From: Flavobacterium segetis
GTDB lineage: Bacteria; Bacteroidota; Bacteroidia; Flavobacteriales; Flavobacteriaceae
Assembly: GCF_900129575.1 (NCBI RefSeq)
Contig: NZ_FQWE01000001.1
Span: 62,001-126,000 of the forward strand
Length of the DNA stretch: 64,000 nt
Reading direction: 5' to 3'
The notes under the pieces are model-generated. The model did not search any database and was not told where the DNA came from. It was given only the letters and a program-made list of their open reading frames with translations. Positions 17,701-26,831 of the stretch are shown here, in pieces (the stretch's first letter is position 1; each line of letters begins with the position of its first letter). Position numbers and translations under genes: made by a program.

Positions 17701-18159
17701 TTATAAAACTTCGTTTTTAGAAGCTGGATTGAATATATTTTTATCTAAAATTAACTCATTTATGATTTCAGCTACTTCTACAAAATGTTGAAATTTTTCT
17801 TCAGAAACATTTTGTTTAATACTTTCATTAAATCTAAGTACCGTATTTTTTGATAATTCTCTTTTTTCTTTGCCAAATTCAGTCAGGTAAATTAAGACAC
17901 CTCGACCATCTTCTGGATTTTTTTTACGAACAATTAAACCTTTTTCCTCCATAGATTTTAAGGTTCGAGTCAAACTTGTAGCCTCCATTCCCATTTTTGG
18001 TCCTAAAGCTGTTGAAGGAGTTCCTTTCTCCTTATCCATGCTTAGCAATGCGAATCCAGTTGCCATTGTAGCACCATATTTTGACGCTTCCTCATTATAC
18101 ATTCGGGAAACGGCTTGCCACGTCGCGCGCAAAATATAATCTATTGTTTTATCTTTCAT
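17701..18159 (-). CDS. MarR-family regulator of the fatty-acid oxidation operon
   Basis: A 152-residue winged-helix protein of the MarR family. The recognition region is at about residues 55-105 (MGMEATSLTRTLKSMEEKGLIVRKKNPEDGR), with the usual DGRG wing and flanking dimerisation helices. It is the first gene of the leftward beta-oxidation operon, so it probably represses its own transcription and is relieved by acyl-CoA. That ligand is inferred from context. A perfect 12-bp palindrome lies about 38 bp upstream of its start. Confidence 0.88.
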   Translation of the reverse strand: MKDKTIDYILRATWQAVSRMYNEEASKYGATMATGFALLSMDKEKGTPSTALGPKMGMEATSLTRTLKSMEEKGLIVRKKNPEDGRGVLIYLTEFGKEKRELSKNTVLRFNESIKQNVSEEKFQHFVEVAEIINELILDKNIFNPASKNEVL

Positions 18160-18177
18160 AACTAACTATAAGGATTT

Positions 18178-18208
18178 CAAATATAATAAAAAATACTATG
18201 CATGCATA
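18178..18208 (-). promoter_or_regulatory. Promoter element and palindromic operator of the fad-MarR operon
   Basis: On the minus strand the -7 element TATATTTG lies at 18185-18178. Just upstream is the perfect palindrome TATGCATGCATA (18197-18208), placed where a repressor would block the polymerase. The regulator gene starts 18 bp downstream. The sequence match is direct; binding by this MarR protein is inferred. Confidence 0.5.
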
Positions 18209-18242
18209 ATATATTGCATTATTTTTTTGTTAAAAAGTAATA

Positions 18243-18274
18243 TAAAAAAAACTCCTCAGCATTTGAGGAGTTTT
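18243..18274 (-). terminator. Terminator of the acyl-CoA synthetase gene
   Basis: An 11-bp perfect stem (AAAACTCCTCA at 18248-18258 with TGAGGAGTTTT at 18264-18274) reads into a T run on the minus strand. It separates the acyl-CoA synthetase from the downstream MarR operon, so the two are transcribed separately. Confidence 0.8.
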
Positions 18275-18332
18275 GTATTGAATTAAAAGTAATTATCCAA
18301 ATAATAATTTCTGGGCTTGCTGATCAAAAGGA

Positions 18333-20108
18333 TTAACTGTAAATTTTATCAAATAAGGATTTATATTTTTCCATTATTGGTTTTCTTCTCAGTTTAAGAG
18401 TTGGCGTCATTTCTCCACCTTCTATTGACCAAATTTCTGGAGTTAGTTCAAAACGCTTCAATTGTTCCCAATGACCAAATTTCTCATTATACAAATTGAT
18501 TTCTTCCTGAATTCTTTCAATTACTTTTTCATTAGAAATTATTTCCGCATTCGTGCTACCAATTTCTAATTTATGTATTTGAGCCCATTCCTTAATAAAG
18601 TCAAAATTAATTTGAATAAACGCAGCGGGCATTTTTTGTCCATCACCAATAACCATTAGTTGATCGATAAAACGTGACTGCTTCATCGTATTTTCAATTA
18701 TTTGAGGTGCAATGTATTTCCCGCCGGAGGTTTTAAACATTTCTTTTTTACGATCCGTAATTTTCAGAAAACCATCACTATCAAATTCGCCTATGTCACC
18801 AGTGTGAAAATAACCATCAATAATAGCTTCATTAGTTAACTTTTCATCTTTATAATAACCCATCATAACATTAGGTCCCTTACAAAGAATTTCGCCGTCG
18901 CTTGCGATTTTCACCTCTACGCCTGATATTACTTTCCCAACAGTCCCTACTCTAAATCCTTTATTTCTCATATCATTGACAGAAATTACAGGTGAAGTTT
19001 CGGTTAAACCGTAACCTTCCATGACTGGAATTTCTGCCGCAGCAAATATTCTAGCTAATCGAGGTTGCAATGCAGCACTTCCTGATACCATCAGATCCAG
19101 ATTACCACCTAAACCCTCTTTCCATTTACTGAAAATCAATTTACGAGCTATTTTAAGTTGAAATTCATACCAGGCTCCATTAGCACCGTAAGGCTTATAT
19201 CTTAGCCCTAAATCAATTGCCCAGAAAAACAGATTTTTTTTAATTCCGGTCAACTCGGTTCCTTTTGCATATATTTTATCGTAAACCTTTTCAAGTAAAC
19301 GAGGAACTGCTGTCATCACGGTAGGCTTAACTTCTTTTAAATTATCGCTAATTTTGTCAATTGCTTCTCCAAAATAAACAGAAACTCCATAATATTGATA
19401 TAGATATAAAATCATTCTCTCAAAAATATGGCAGATAGGAAGAAAACTCAGAGCCCGACTTGCACCAGCAGCAAAAGGAATTCTTGGAGCGCTATTAATA
19501 ACATCTGAAACAATGTTATCGTGGGAAAGCATCACTCCTTTTGGTTTACCTGTTGTGCCAGAAGTATATATTATAGTTGCTAAATCGTGTGCACTTACAC
19601 TGTTTTTGCGATTTTCAACCTCGTCTTGATTGCTTTGATCTTCGCCAAGAATCAATAATTCGTTCCAATTTTTACAACCTTCAATAGTATTGAAAGAGTA
19701 AACTTCTTTTAAATTAGGAACTTTATGCTTAATCAAATTTATTTTTCTCAGAACTTCTTCATCTGATACAAAACAGTAATTTGCCTCGGAATGATTCAAG
19801 ATGTACTCGTAATCATCCTCAGAAATAGTAGGATAAATTGGCACTGTTTGAGCACCGGTCTGCAAAATACCAATATCCATGATATGCCATTCAGTTCTAT
19901 TATTAGTGGAAATGATGGCGATTTTATCATTCTTTTGAATTCCCATTCTCAGTAATGCTCTGGAAATGGTATTCGATTTAAGTATGTATGTTTCGGTAGA
20001 AGTTTTTTCCCAAATACCGTTTTGCTTAGTTACCAGCGCATCAGGAATGTTGGCGTATTTTTCTTGCTGATAATATGGAAAATCAAAAAGTCTGGTAACT
20101 GCAATCAT
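18333..20108 (-). CDS. Long-chain acyl-CoA synthetase (AMP-forming)
   Basis: Activates fatty acids to acyl-CoA through an acyl-adenylate. The 591-residue ANL-superfamily protein has the P-loop YTSGTTGKPKGVMLSH near residue 180, the adenine-site VMEGYGLTETSP, YFHTGDIG, and the FKTSGGKYIAPQ hinge leading to the small C-terminal domain. It lacks a signal peptide. It lies upstream of the beta-oxidation operon on the same strand but has its own terminator, so it forms a separate transcription unit that supplies substrate to that operon. Confidence 0.93.
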   Translation of the reverse strand: MIAVTRLFDFPYYQQEKYANIPDALVTKQNGIWEKTSTETYILKSNTISRALLRMGIQKNDKIAIISTNNRTEWHIMDIGILQTGAQTVPIYPTISEDDYEYILNHSEANYCFVSDEEVLRKINLIKHKVPNLKEVYSFNTIEGCKNWNELLILGEDQSNQDEVENRKNSVSAHDLATIIYTSGTTGKPKGVMLSHDNIVSDVINSAPRIPFAAGASRALSFLPICHIFERMILYLYQYYGVSVYFGEAIDKISDNLKEVKPTVMTAVPRLLEKVYDKIYAKGTELTGIKKNLFFWAIDLGLRYKPYGANGAWYEFQLKIARKLIFSKWKEGLGGNLDLMVSGSAALQPRLARIFAAAEIPVMEGYGLTETSPVISVNDMRNKGFRVGTVGKVISGVEVKIASDGEILCKGPNVMMGYYKDEKLTNEAIIDGYFHTGDIGEFDSDGFLKITDRKKEMFKTSGGKYIAPQIIENTMKQSRFIDQLMVIGDGQKMPAAFIQINFDFIKEWAQIHKLEIGSTNAEIISNEKVIERIQEEINLYNEKFGHWEQLKRFELTPEIWSIEGGEMTPTLKLRRKPIMEKYKSLFDKIYS

Positions 20109-20464
20109 GATTATTAGATTTAATTTTGTCGCAAATTAATTAAAAATATAGAATTACGTTTACTTTTTTAAATTAAAAAGAAAATTAAAAAAAAATATTT
20201 TCGGGATCAACGAAATCGATTTCTTATTTGTTATGACAAGAATCTGATTCTTAATAAATTGTTAGTTTTTGTCTACTGTAGTTTACTATCTAATTGTTTT
20301 TTTTATGACTTCATTTTTGTGCGTTGTTAGTGGGAACTAAGAGCTGTAAATTTTAGATTTTAAATGGTAATAATTATATTAATGTAACTACTTTATTATT
20401 AGTTGTAAAAATAGTAGGCACGCATAGTAAATTAATCTATATTTGTTTTTACAAAAATTAGCTC
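20109..20464. other. Divergent intergenic region between acyl-CoA synthetase and nitronate monooxygenase
   Basis: This 356-bp AT-rich region contains no credible gene. It must hold the leftward promoter of the acyl-CoA synthetase and the rightward promoter of the monooxygenase. A clear rightward -7 element TATATTTG is present at 20438-20445, 20 bp before the monooxygenase start. Confidence 0.5.
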
Positions 20465-21415
20465 ATGATTAAAACTTCTTTAACAGCACTTTTAAAAATT
20501 GAAAAGCCGCTTATAATTGCACCCATGTTTCTAGTTTCGAATACTAAAATGATAATTGAAGGAATGAAATCAGGTGTTGCCGGCTGCATTCCAGCGCTAA
20601 ATTATCGCACGTTGGCAGAATTGCGAAATTCAATTATCGAACTTAAATCTGCAAAAGTAGATGGAGGTAGCTTTGGATACAATTTGATTGTTAATAAATC
20701 TAATATTAAATACAAGGATCAATTAACTGTTTTGTGCGAAGAAAAAGTTGACTTTATAATTACTTCCTTAGGTTCACCCGAAGAGACCATAAGAGAAGCT
20801 CATAAGGTAGGAATTAAAGTTTTTTGTGACGTGACTGATTTGGCTTTCGCCAAAAAAGTAGAAGCATTAGGAGCTGATGCTTTGATCGCTGTTAATAATC
20901 TTGCTGGAGGACATCGTGGTAACTTTGCTCCTGAAGACTTAATTAGAGCGTTGAATTTAAATACAACTTTACCCGTTATTTCAGCTGGTGGAGTAAGTAC
21001 AAGATTGGATTTAGAAAAAATGATGAATTATGGAGCTGTTGGCGTTTCGGTAGGCAGTCCTTTTATAGCATCAACTGAATCTGCTGTTTCGCAGGATTAT
21101 AAGCAAGCTTGCGTAGATTATGGTGCCAAAGATATTGTACTAACTGAAAAAATTTCTGGAACACCCTGCACTGTTATCAATACACCCTATGTTCAAAAAG
21201 TTGGTACAAAGCAATCTTGGATCGAGCGGACTTTAAGCAAAAATAAGACACTCAAAAAATGGGTTAAAATGATTCGCTATTTACTTGGATCGAATACAGT
21301 TACAAAAGCTGCTACTGAAGTTACATATAAAACGGTGTGGGTTGCTGGTCCCACAATTGAAAATACGAAAGCGATATTGCCAGTTTCAGAAATTATCAAA
21401 ACAATTGTGGGCTAA
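20465..21415 (+). CDS. Nitronate monooxygenase / 2-nitropropane dioxygenase family
   Basis: A 316-residue FMN-dependent TIM-barrel oxygenase. The N-terminal PLIIAPMFLVSN and SGVAGCIPALNYRT, the central NNLAGGHRGN (catalytic His in GGHRG) and the phosphate-binding VISAGGVSTRLDLEKMM with VGVSVGSPFIAS all match the family. These enzymes detoxify alkyl nitronates such as propionate-3-nitronate. Some members instead act as trans-enoyl reductases (FabK-like). It stands alone between terminators. Confidence 0.88.
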   Translation: MIKTSLTALLKIEKPLIIAPMFLVSNTKMIIEGMKSGVAGCIPALNYRTLAELRNSIIELKSAKVDGGSFGYNLIVNKSNIKYKDQLTVLCEEKVDFIITSLGSPEETIREAHKVGIKVFCDVTDLAFAKKVEALGADALIAVNNLAGGHRGNFAPEDLIRALNLNTTLPVISAGGVSTRLDLEKMMNYGAVGVSVGSPFIASTESAVSQDYKQACVDYGAKDIVLTEKISGTPCTVINTPYVQKVGTKQSWIERTLSKNKTLKKWVKMIRYLLGSNTVTKAATEVTYKTVWVAGPTIENTKAILPVSEIIKTIVG

Positions 21416-21509
21416 GTGATTTTTTGATAAAACTTTATTTTCAATTTTAGTATCTACTTTTAAAAAACATTCTAATGTTTAAAAATGAATTGAAATTTAT
21501 GATAAAAAA

Positions 21510-21555
21510 AACTCTAAATAATTCACTTATAAAAATGAAAAATTTAGAGTTTTGT
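21510..21555. terminator. Shared terminator between convergent genes
   Basis: A 10-bp inverted repeat (AACTCTAAAT at 21510-21519, ATTTAGAGTT at 21542-21551) with a long loop lies between the monooxygenase and the convergent lipocalin-like gene. T or A runs flank both sides, so it may act in both directions. Confidence 0.5.
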
Positions 21556-21580
21556 GTTTTGACCCCCTATAAAACAAGAA

Positions 21581-21964
21581 TTATTTAAATGTCCAACGAA
21601 CAAGGCCTAAGTCACCCGCTTGTAATTCAATCACAAGGTTAGAGAAGCTTTTTTCAACAACTTTGTACGCTTTTACATCGTCTAATGTTAGTGTTTTTCC
21701 ATCATCTGCTATTCTCCAAGTTCCAGTTTTTGTGTCTTGACAATCTTTAATTTCATACTTGCCACCAGTTTTAAAATTCCAAGTAGAACCTTTTTCACAA
21801 TCAGTTATTACGCTAGCTCCTAAAACGGTTTTAGACTCTAATGTCCAATTTTTCACAATTAAATTTGCTTCAGTTTCCTCTTTATCACATGATGTAAATA
21901 AGAAACCTGATAAAACGCAAATCGTTAAAAATACTGCGCTGAAATTCTTTTTTAAATTTTTCAT
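21581..21964 (-). CDS. Lipocalin-like lipoprotein
   Basis: A 127-residue lipoprotein: a signal peptide with lipobox FLFTSC (Cys near residue 26) followed by a short lipocalin-like beta domain. The pattern IVKNWTLESKT, then GSTWNFKTGGKYEI, then GTWRIADDGKTLTL and a final strand is the common small lipocalin-like family of Bacteroidota. Such proteins are usually surface or periplasmic and of unknown ligand. It is a single-gene unit. Confidence 0.8.
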   Translation of the reverse strand: MKNLKKNFSAVFLTICVLSGFLFTSCDKEETEANLIVKNWTLESKTVLGASVITDCEKGSTWNFKTGGKYEIKDCQDTKTGTWRIADDGKTLTLDDVKAYKVVEKSFSNLVIELQAGDLGLVRWTFK

Positions 21965-22515
21965 TTTGTTTTTTTTGATTTAAATTGTTTAATTTATATC
22001 AGCAAAGGAAAGAACAAAAGTCTAAAAAAACTTACGAAATTATTGTAAAAAGTTACATCATTATTGCCTTTACAACAAGTTATTAATAGCAGATTATAGT
22101 GTTGTTTCAGCCCATTAAATAATGTTACAACCTAGGAAGAGAATCTTTAAGAAAATTGAGCGGTTACTGATTATTATTAAAGCTCAATATTACGAATTAA
22201 AGCGAATATTGTGAAATTAATTAAGCAGACAAAATTAACTGGATGTTAACTGATAAAAACTTTCATTAATAAAAAATAAATTTGTACAATTAGGTATTTC
22301 AAATCTCTAAAAAGAGAATTAAAATACTGTTTTATAAAATTAAAATGACGCATCCTAACCTGTAAAACCTAAAGTAAGCAGTTATGGAAATTCAAAAAAC
22401 CTAATAAAAGCGCTCTATTACTAAGAGGCGATATAAAAATAAAAGCTCTCCTAAATAGCTTCTAACTTTTTAGATGCAACACAATCTATTATCGAGCGTA
22501 GCTATTTATCTAGTC
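21965..22515. other. Long noncoding region with an orphan -7 element
   Basis: A 551-bp stretch has no credible protein-coding gene: frames starting at the rightward ATGs end within a few codons. It must contain the lipocalin-like promoter near 21970-22050. A rightward TAAATTTG element at 22277-22284 has no gene behind it, so a small RNA or a degenerate promoter is possible. No strong hairpin with a T run was seen. Confidence 0.4.
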
Positions 22516-23427
22516 TTATTTAACCTCTAAGACCGCTGTTTTTATCTCGACCGCATAAGAATTTGGAATAATCTTGTTTCCCTTCTCAAAAGCATAGACT
22601 TTGGTGAATTCAGCGCCAAAATATAATATAATAGCCGAATAGTAAACCCAAATTAAAATTATAATAACAGAACCAGCAGCTCCATAAATAGAAGCAATGG
22701 ACGAACTACCAAGGTAGAAGCCGATGGCAAATTTTCCAAACATAAAAAAGAACGAAGTAAAGCCAGAACCTATTAAAGCATCTTTCCATCCAATTTCGCC
22801 ATCAGGTAATGTTTTAAAAATGGTGGCAAATAATACTGTAGTAGTTGCAAATAGGATTATAATATTAACGACATAAAATATGTAAACTGTAAGATCCGGA
22901 AAGTAAAGGACTAAACGTGCATTTATTAAATCCATCACGGTATTTACCATTAGACTTACCATTAGCAAGAAACCAACAGAAGCAATCATCGAAAACGACA
23001 TTAATCTATTTTTGATAAATTTCATTATTCCTTTGTTTGGTTTTGCTTTAAGTCCCCAAATAAAATTTATCGAACTTTGAATTTCAGCAAAAACTCCAGA
23101 TGCTCCTATCAAAAGCATAATACCACCAAATATAGCAGCAAAAGTATTAGAATCAGATAACTCTATATTTTTTATTGTTTCCTGTATTTGTATCGCAGCC
23201 GAGTTCCCAACCAGACCGTTAATTTGTCCAAAAAATCTTCCTGTTACCGCATCTCTGCCAAAGAAAAAACTAAAAATAGATAGTATAATAATTAATAAAG
23301 GAGGTAATGAAAATATCGTATAATATGATAAAGAAGCACTTAATTTTATAGCATTATCTTTATCAAATTCTGTATAAGTTTGCTTTAATAATCTCCAACT
23401 TGTAGCAGTAAATTTTTTGACTTTCAT
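22516..23427 (-). CDS. YihY/BrkB-family inner-membrane protein
   Basis: A 303-residue membrane protein of the YihY family (once called RNase BN). It has SLSYYTIFSLPPLLIIILSIFSFFFG-type first helices, the ASGVFAEIQSSINFIWGLKA motif, and several further helices ending GSVIIILIWVYYSAIILYFGAEFTKVYA. I place the start at the ATG at 23427 (MKVKKFTATSW) rather than at 23475. A -7 element TATTTTTG lies at 23469-23462 on the minus strand, so the longer form would start upstream of the transcript. Function is not established. Confidence 0.85.
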   Translation of the reverse strand: MKVKKFTATSWRLLKQTYTEFDKDNAIKLSASLSYYTIFSLPPLLIIILSIFSFFFGRDAVTGRFFGQINGLVGNSAAIQIQETIKNIELSDSNTFAAIFGGIMLLIGASGVFAEIQSSINFIWGLKAKPNKGIMKFIKNRLMSFSMIASVGFLLMVSLMVNTVMDLINARLVLYFPDLTVYIFYVVNIIILFATTTVLFATIFKTLPDGEIGWKDALIGSGFTSFFFMFGKFAIGFYLGSSSIASIYGAAGSVIIILIWVYYSAIILYFGAEFTKVYAFEKGNKIIPNSYAVEIKTAVLEVK

Positions 23428-23637
23428 ATTATAATTTGTACCATTAAATAGTTCAAAATTACAAAAATACTTCATAGAGTTATGTAGAAATTTTTATATA
23501 ATTCACTTCGCTACTTCATTCCATACCATCGTAAAATATAAATTTAAGTAGATAATTTATCTATTTCTTAACCACATAGTAAATTATAATAACTAAATTT
23601 ATCTTAATAAAATAATCATTAGAATAATATACCACTT

Positions 23638-24414
23638 ATGGAAAATAATAACACACGAAGAAACTTTTTAAAACAAACAGCAATTCTCTCAACTGGAACA
23701 ATTATAGGTAGCAGCCTATTTACAAATGCTTATGCAAGTGATGAATCACGAACGAATATCAATAGCATATTAGAAGTAGAAACTTCTGTAACGGATGGTC
23801 TTTATACACTTCCTAAATTGGGATATAATTACGATGGATTAGAGCCACATATAGATAAAATGACTATGGAAATCCATCATAGTAAACACCATAAAGGGTA
23901 TGTGACGAACTTAAATAAAGCACTTGAAACTTTAGATGCTAATTTAGTTGCTCATTCAAAATCATTAGAGAATATTTTTGAAAAAATGTCTAAATTTCCT
24001 GAATCTGTCCGAAATAATGGTGGTGGACATTACAATCATAGTCTATTTTGGACCTTGATGAAGCCAAACGGAGGTGGCACTCCAAAAGGTAAATTGGCCG
24101 ATGCCATAATGACTACTTTTGGATCTTTTGATGAATTTAAAAAACAGTTTGCTGATGCATCAATGAAAAGATTTGGATCCGGCTGGGCTTGGTTAGTTGT
24201 GCAAGACGATAAATTAGTTATTGGTTCTACACCAAATCAGGATAATCCATTAATGCGATTACGGGGAAAAGGTTTGAAAGGAAAGCCAGTACTCGCACTA
24301 GATGTTTGGGAACATGCTTATTATCTAAAAAATCAAAATAAAAGAGCTGATTATGTATCTTCATTTTGGAATGTTGTAAATTGGGATAAAGCAGAAGAAC
24401 TATTCAATTCTTAA
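23638..24414 (+). CDS. Tat-exported Fe/Mn superoxide dismutase
   Basis: A 258-residue iron/manganese-family superoxide dismutase with an N-terminal twin-arginine signal ([20 protein letters not shown]), so it is exported folded, probably to the periplasm. Metal ligands are visible: His in [13 protein letters not shown], His in [11 protein letters not shown], and Asp/His in [20 protein letters not shown]. The first 55 residues replace the usual short start of cytosolic enzymes. Which metal it uses cannot be decided by eye. Export of Fe/Mn-SOD is less common than cytosolic placement. Confidence 0.93.
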   Translation: MENNNTRRNFLKQTAILSTGTIIGSSLFTNAYASDESRTNINSILEVETSVTDGLYTLPKLGYNYDGLEPHIDKMTMEIHHSKHHKGYVTNLNKALETLDANLVAHSKSLENIFEKMSKFPESVRNNGGGHYNHSLFWTLMKPNGGGTPKGKLADAIMTTFGSFDEFKKQFADASMKRFGSGWAWLVVQDDKLVIGSTPNQDNPLMRLRGKGLKGKPVLALDVWEHAYYLKNQNKRADYVSSFWNVVNWDKAEELFNS

Positions 24415-24426
24415 TTCTAGTAATCT

Positions 24427-24466
24427 AATTGAGCTTTGAATTACAGTTGATATTCAGAGCTCAATT
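24427..24466 (+). terminator. Hairpin after the superoxide dismutase
   Basis: A 14-bp stem with one wobble (24427-24440 with 24453-24466) begins 12 bp after the stop. It lacks a T run, so termination is uncertain. Confidence 0.4.
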
Positions 24467-24619
24467 AATTCATAATATTCAGAGATAAATTATGAAAATA
24501 TATCTTTTTTAACTGAATTTAAAAACCATACTAAGTAAATGTCATCACATTGTTAAACTAAAAAATGCTCGCCATATCTATGAAAAAAAAGTATAGCTTT
24601 GTAGCATCAAATTAATAAA

Positions 24620-25819
24620 ATGATTAACCCTTCTGCATCTGGTTGGATTGATAAATTTTTCATAGTACAAAAATTTACAAAAGAAACTGTTTCTACCGAT
24701 CCAACTATATTTTATAATAACACCCGAAGTACTGGTTTTATTTACGGTCACATCATATCATTTAATACAGAAAAATTAATTGATATTAAAGGCTGGTTTA
24801 AAGATGAGGTCTCAAAAGTTGCCTTACTTAATACGATGTATGGTATTTATTGCATAAACAATAAAGATTTATCTGAAGCTATTTTTCTCGAAAAAGCCGT
24901 CAATTTTTATAATAAGATGAATCCGCAAGGTTATAATATTTTCAAAAAAATACTACCGAAAAACTCAACATCTTTAACTTTAGAAAAAATAATTGATGAA
25001 AGAGTCCAGACAAATAATAGCATAATTTCAAAAAACTTTTCTCATTTAGTTACAAATGCATTATTATTCATAGATGTATTAGCCTTCCATCAGTTTATGA
25101 TACATGGAGAAATTCCTGAAAAATATCTAAAGAAAATTGAGGAAACTATTGTAAATATCGTAACGCTTGCTCTCAAAGTAAAATCTAAAAAATCACAATA
25201 TGATGATTTATTAATCAAACTTTTTGAGGCATCTATCCGTTATAGTAAATTTTCGAAAGTCTCTGTCCAAAATTTAGAAACTATACAACTAGATTATTTT
25301 ACAAATGAATTAGAAAAAAATTATCTGCTAGACATGGCGGGAATGGCATTGTGGAGTGATACAACAGTTGAAAATGAAGAGTTATATTTTTTACATTCAC
25401 TGGCTTCTACTCTATCAATTTCAGATAATTTTGTAAGTAATAGTATTAAAAGCACACATGATTTTATAATCACGCACAAAAAGGAAATTCCATACTTTAA
25501 TTATTCAAATCCAGTAAAACATTTTTATGGTCAAACCACTCAAAATGTTATTACCATAATTAGTAGGAATAAAAACAGGCTGGTAAAGGAATTAATGCAA
25601 AGTAAGGAACTTATGGTATTGCTGAGTAATTCCACAATTAGAGATTTAGACGATAAAGAAAAGAAAAAAGTTAAAAAACAACTTTTAGAAATTTGTAAGA
25701 CAGTGCCATCATTAGCAATATTTTTACTGCCAGGAGGCAGCTTATTATTACCCATTTTAATAAAATTTATACCTCAACTGCTTCCATCGACATTCAACGA
25801 GAATAAAGTGGATCAATAA
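24620..25819 (+). CDS. LETM1-related biofilm-associated protein
   Basis: A 399-residue mostly helical protein. The last 60 residues (LLEICKTVPSLAIFLLPGG, SLLLPILIKFIPQLLPSTF) match the conserved membrane-helix segment of mitochondrial LETM1, including the LLP...PQLLPSTF ending. The rest is a Bacteroidota-specific helical region annotated in related genomes as LETM1-related biofilm-associated protein. A -7-like TAGCTTTG lies at 24594-24601. Its 3' end overlaps the convergent LysR gene by 7 bp. How it contributes to biofilm or ion transport is not known from sequence. Confidence 0.8.
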   Translation: MINPSASGWIDKFFIVQKFTKETVSTDPTIFYNNTRSTGFIYGHIISFNTEKLIDIKGWFKDEVSKVALLNTMYGIYCINNKDLSEAIFLEKAVNFYNKMNPQGYNIFKKILPKNSTSLTLEKIIDERVQTNNSIISKNFSHLVTNALLFIDVLAFHQFMIHGEIPEKYLKKIEETIVNIVTLALKVKSKKSQYDDLLIKLFEASIRYSKFSKVSVQNLETIQLDYFTNELEKNYLLDMAGMALWSDTTVENEELYFLHSLASTLSISDNFVSNSIKSTHDFIITHKKEIPYFNYSNPVKHFYGQTTQNVITIISRNKNRLVKELMQSKELMVLLSNSTIRDLDDKEKKKVKKQLLEICKTVPSLAIFLLPGGSLLLPILIKFIPQLLPSTFNENKVDQ

Positions 25820-26736
25820 TTTTTTATCCAAGAAAAATGACTTTCTTTTATTTCATTTTTATTACTTTTTATATAGTCTAAAAAAGCACTTGCTACGGGA
25901 CTCATTTTTTTTCCTTTTAACCAAATTAATCTCCATGAGGTAACAATAGGTAGGCCATTAGCCGGCAATAAGAACAAACTACCGTTATCTAATTCGTTTT
26001 TGAGTCCTATAATTGGCATAATAGAAATACCTATTCCAGCTATAACTGCTTGTTTTACCGCTTCATTAGAAGTGAGTGTTATTCTTGTTTTAGGTTGAAT
26101 GTTTTGCTGTGCAATATAATCTTCCATTGCAGTACGTGTTGCTGATCCTAATTCTCGCGAGATTAAAGGCGATGAAGAGAAAAGAGATAAAAAATCAGTA
26201 TTAGTTTTATTATAAACCGCAGCGTCACCAACAAGATACAAATTGTTTTCTAATAAAATCTCTGATTCAATGTCCAATTCTTTTGGCAAAACAGAAACAA
26301 AAGCAAAATCAACTTCATTATTTTTTAAAGCTTTTACTACATTTTTTTTATTGTTGACATCCATCTCTAGTTCTATTTCATTATAATTTTTTAGAAAATT
26401 ACTTAAATAGTATGGGATAACATATTTTCCAGTTGACACAACTGAAAGTTTCAGTCTACCAGATAATTTTCCTTTAAACGCTAACGTTTTATAATTTATA
26501 GCATATACTTCGTTCAAAATATTTTCGGCTGCAAGAGCGATTTCTTTCCCAAAATCAGTCACATACAAGCGTTTTTTAATCACTTCTGTTAAAGGTATTT
26601 CGAACTGATTTTGAAAATTTTTTAACTGAATAGATACAGCGGGCTGAGTTAAAAAAAGCTCTTCGGCAGCACGAGTGATACTTAATGTTTTAGTTACTAT
26701 TAAAAAAACTTGAAGTTGGTGTAAAGTATAGTTCAT
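25813..26736 (-). CDS. LysR-type transcriptional regulator
   Basis: A 307-residue LysR regulator: N-terminal helix-turn-helix at about 1-60 (YTLHQLQVFLIVTKTLSITRAAEELFLTQPAVSIQLKNF) and a C-terminal substrate-binding domain (LSVVSTGKYVIPYYLSNFL, AGIGISIMPIIG). It is similar to the CbbR/CysB-like group. It is divergent from the isocitrate dehydrogenase gene across a 95-bp intergenic region that carries an inverted repeat, so it probably controls icd and itself. The effector is unknown. Confidence 0.9.
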   Translation of the reverse strand: MNYTLHQLQVFLIVTKTLSITRAAEELFLTQPAVSIQLKNFQNQFEIPLTEVIKKRLYVTDFGKEIALAAENILNEVYAINYKTLAFKGKLSGRLKLSVVSTGKYVIPYYLSNFLKNYNEIELEMDVNNKKNVVKALKNNEVDFAFVSVLPKELDIESEILLENNLYLVGDAAVYNKTNTDFLSLFSSSPLISRELGSATRTAMEDYIAQQNIQPKTRITLTSNEAVKQAVIAGIGISIMPIIGLKNELDNGSLFLLPANGLPIVTSWRLIWLKGKKMSPVASAFLDYIKSNKNEIKESHFSWIKNY

Positions 26737-26750
26737 AAAAAAAGTTTATG

Positions 26751-26787
26751 TATTTCATTACAAAGATAAATAAAAATATATGAAATA
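26751..26787. promoter_or_regulatory. Inverted repeat in the LysR/icd divergent promoter region
   Basis: TATTTCAT (26751-26758) and ATGAAATA (26780-26787) form an 8-bp inverted repeat with 21 bp between arms. LysR regulators bind interrupted dyads in exactly this setting, so it is a candidate operator. Confidence 0.4.
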
Positions 26788-26831
26788 AAATCTAGACTTT
26801 TGTTCCATCAAATAATAAAACGCAAACTAAT

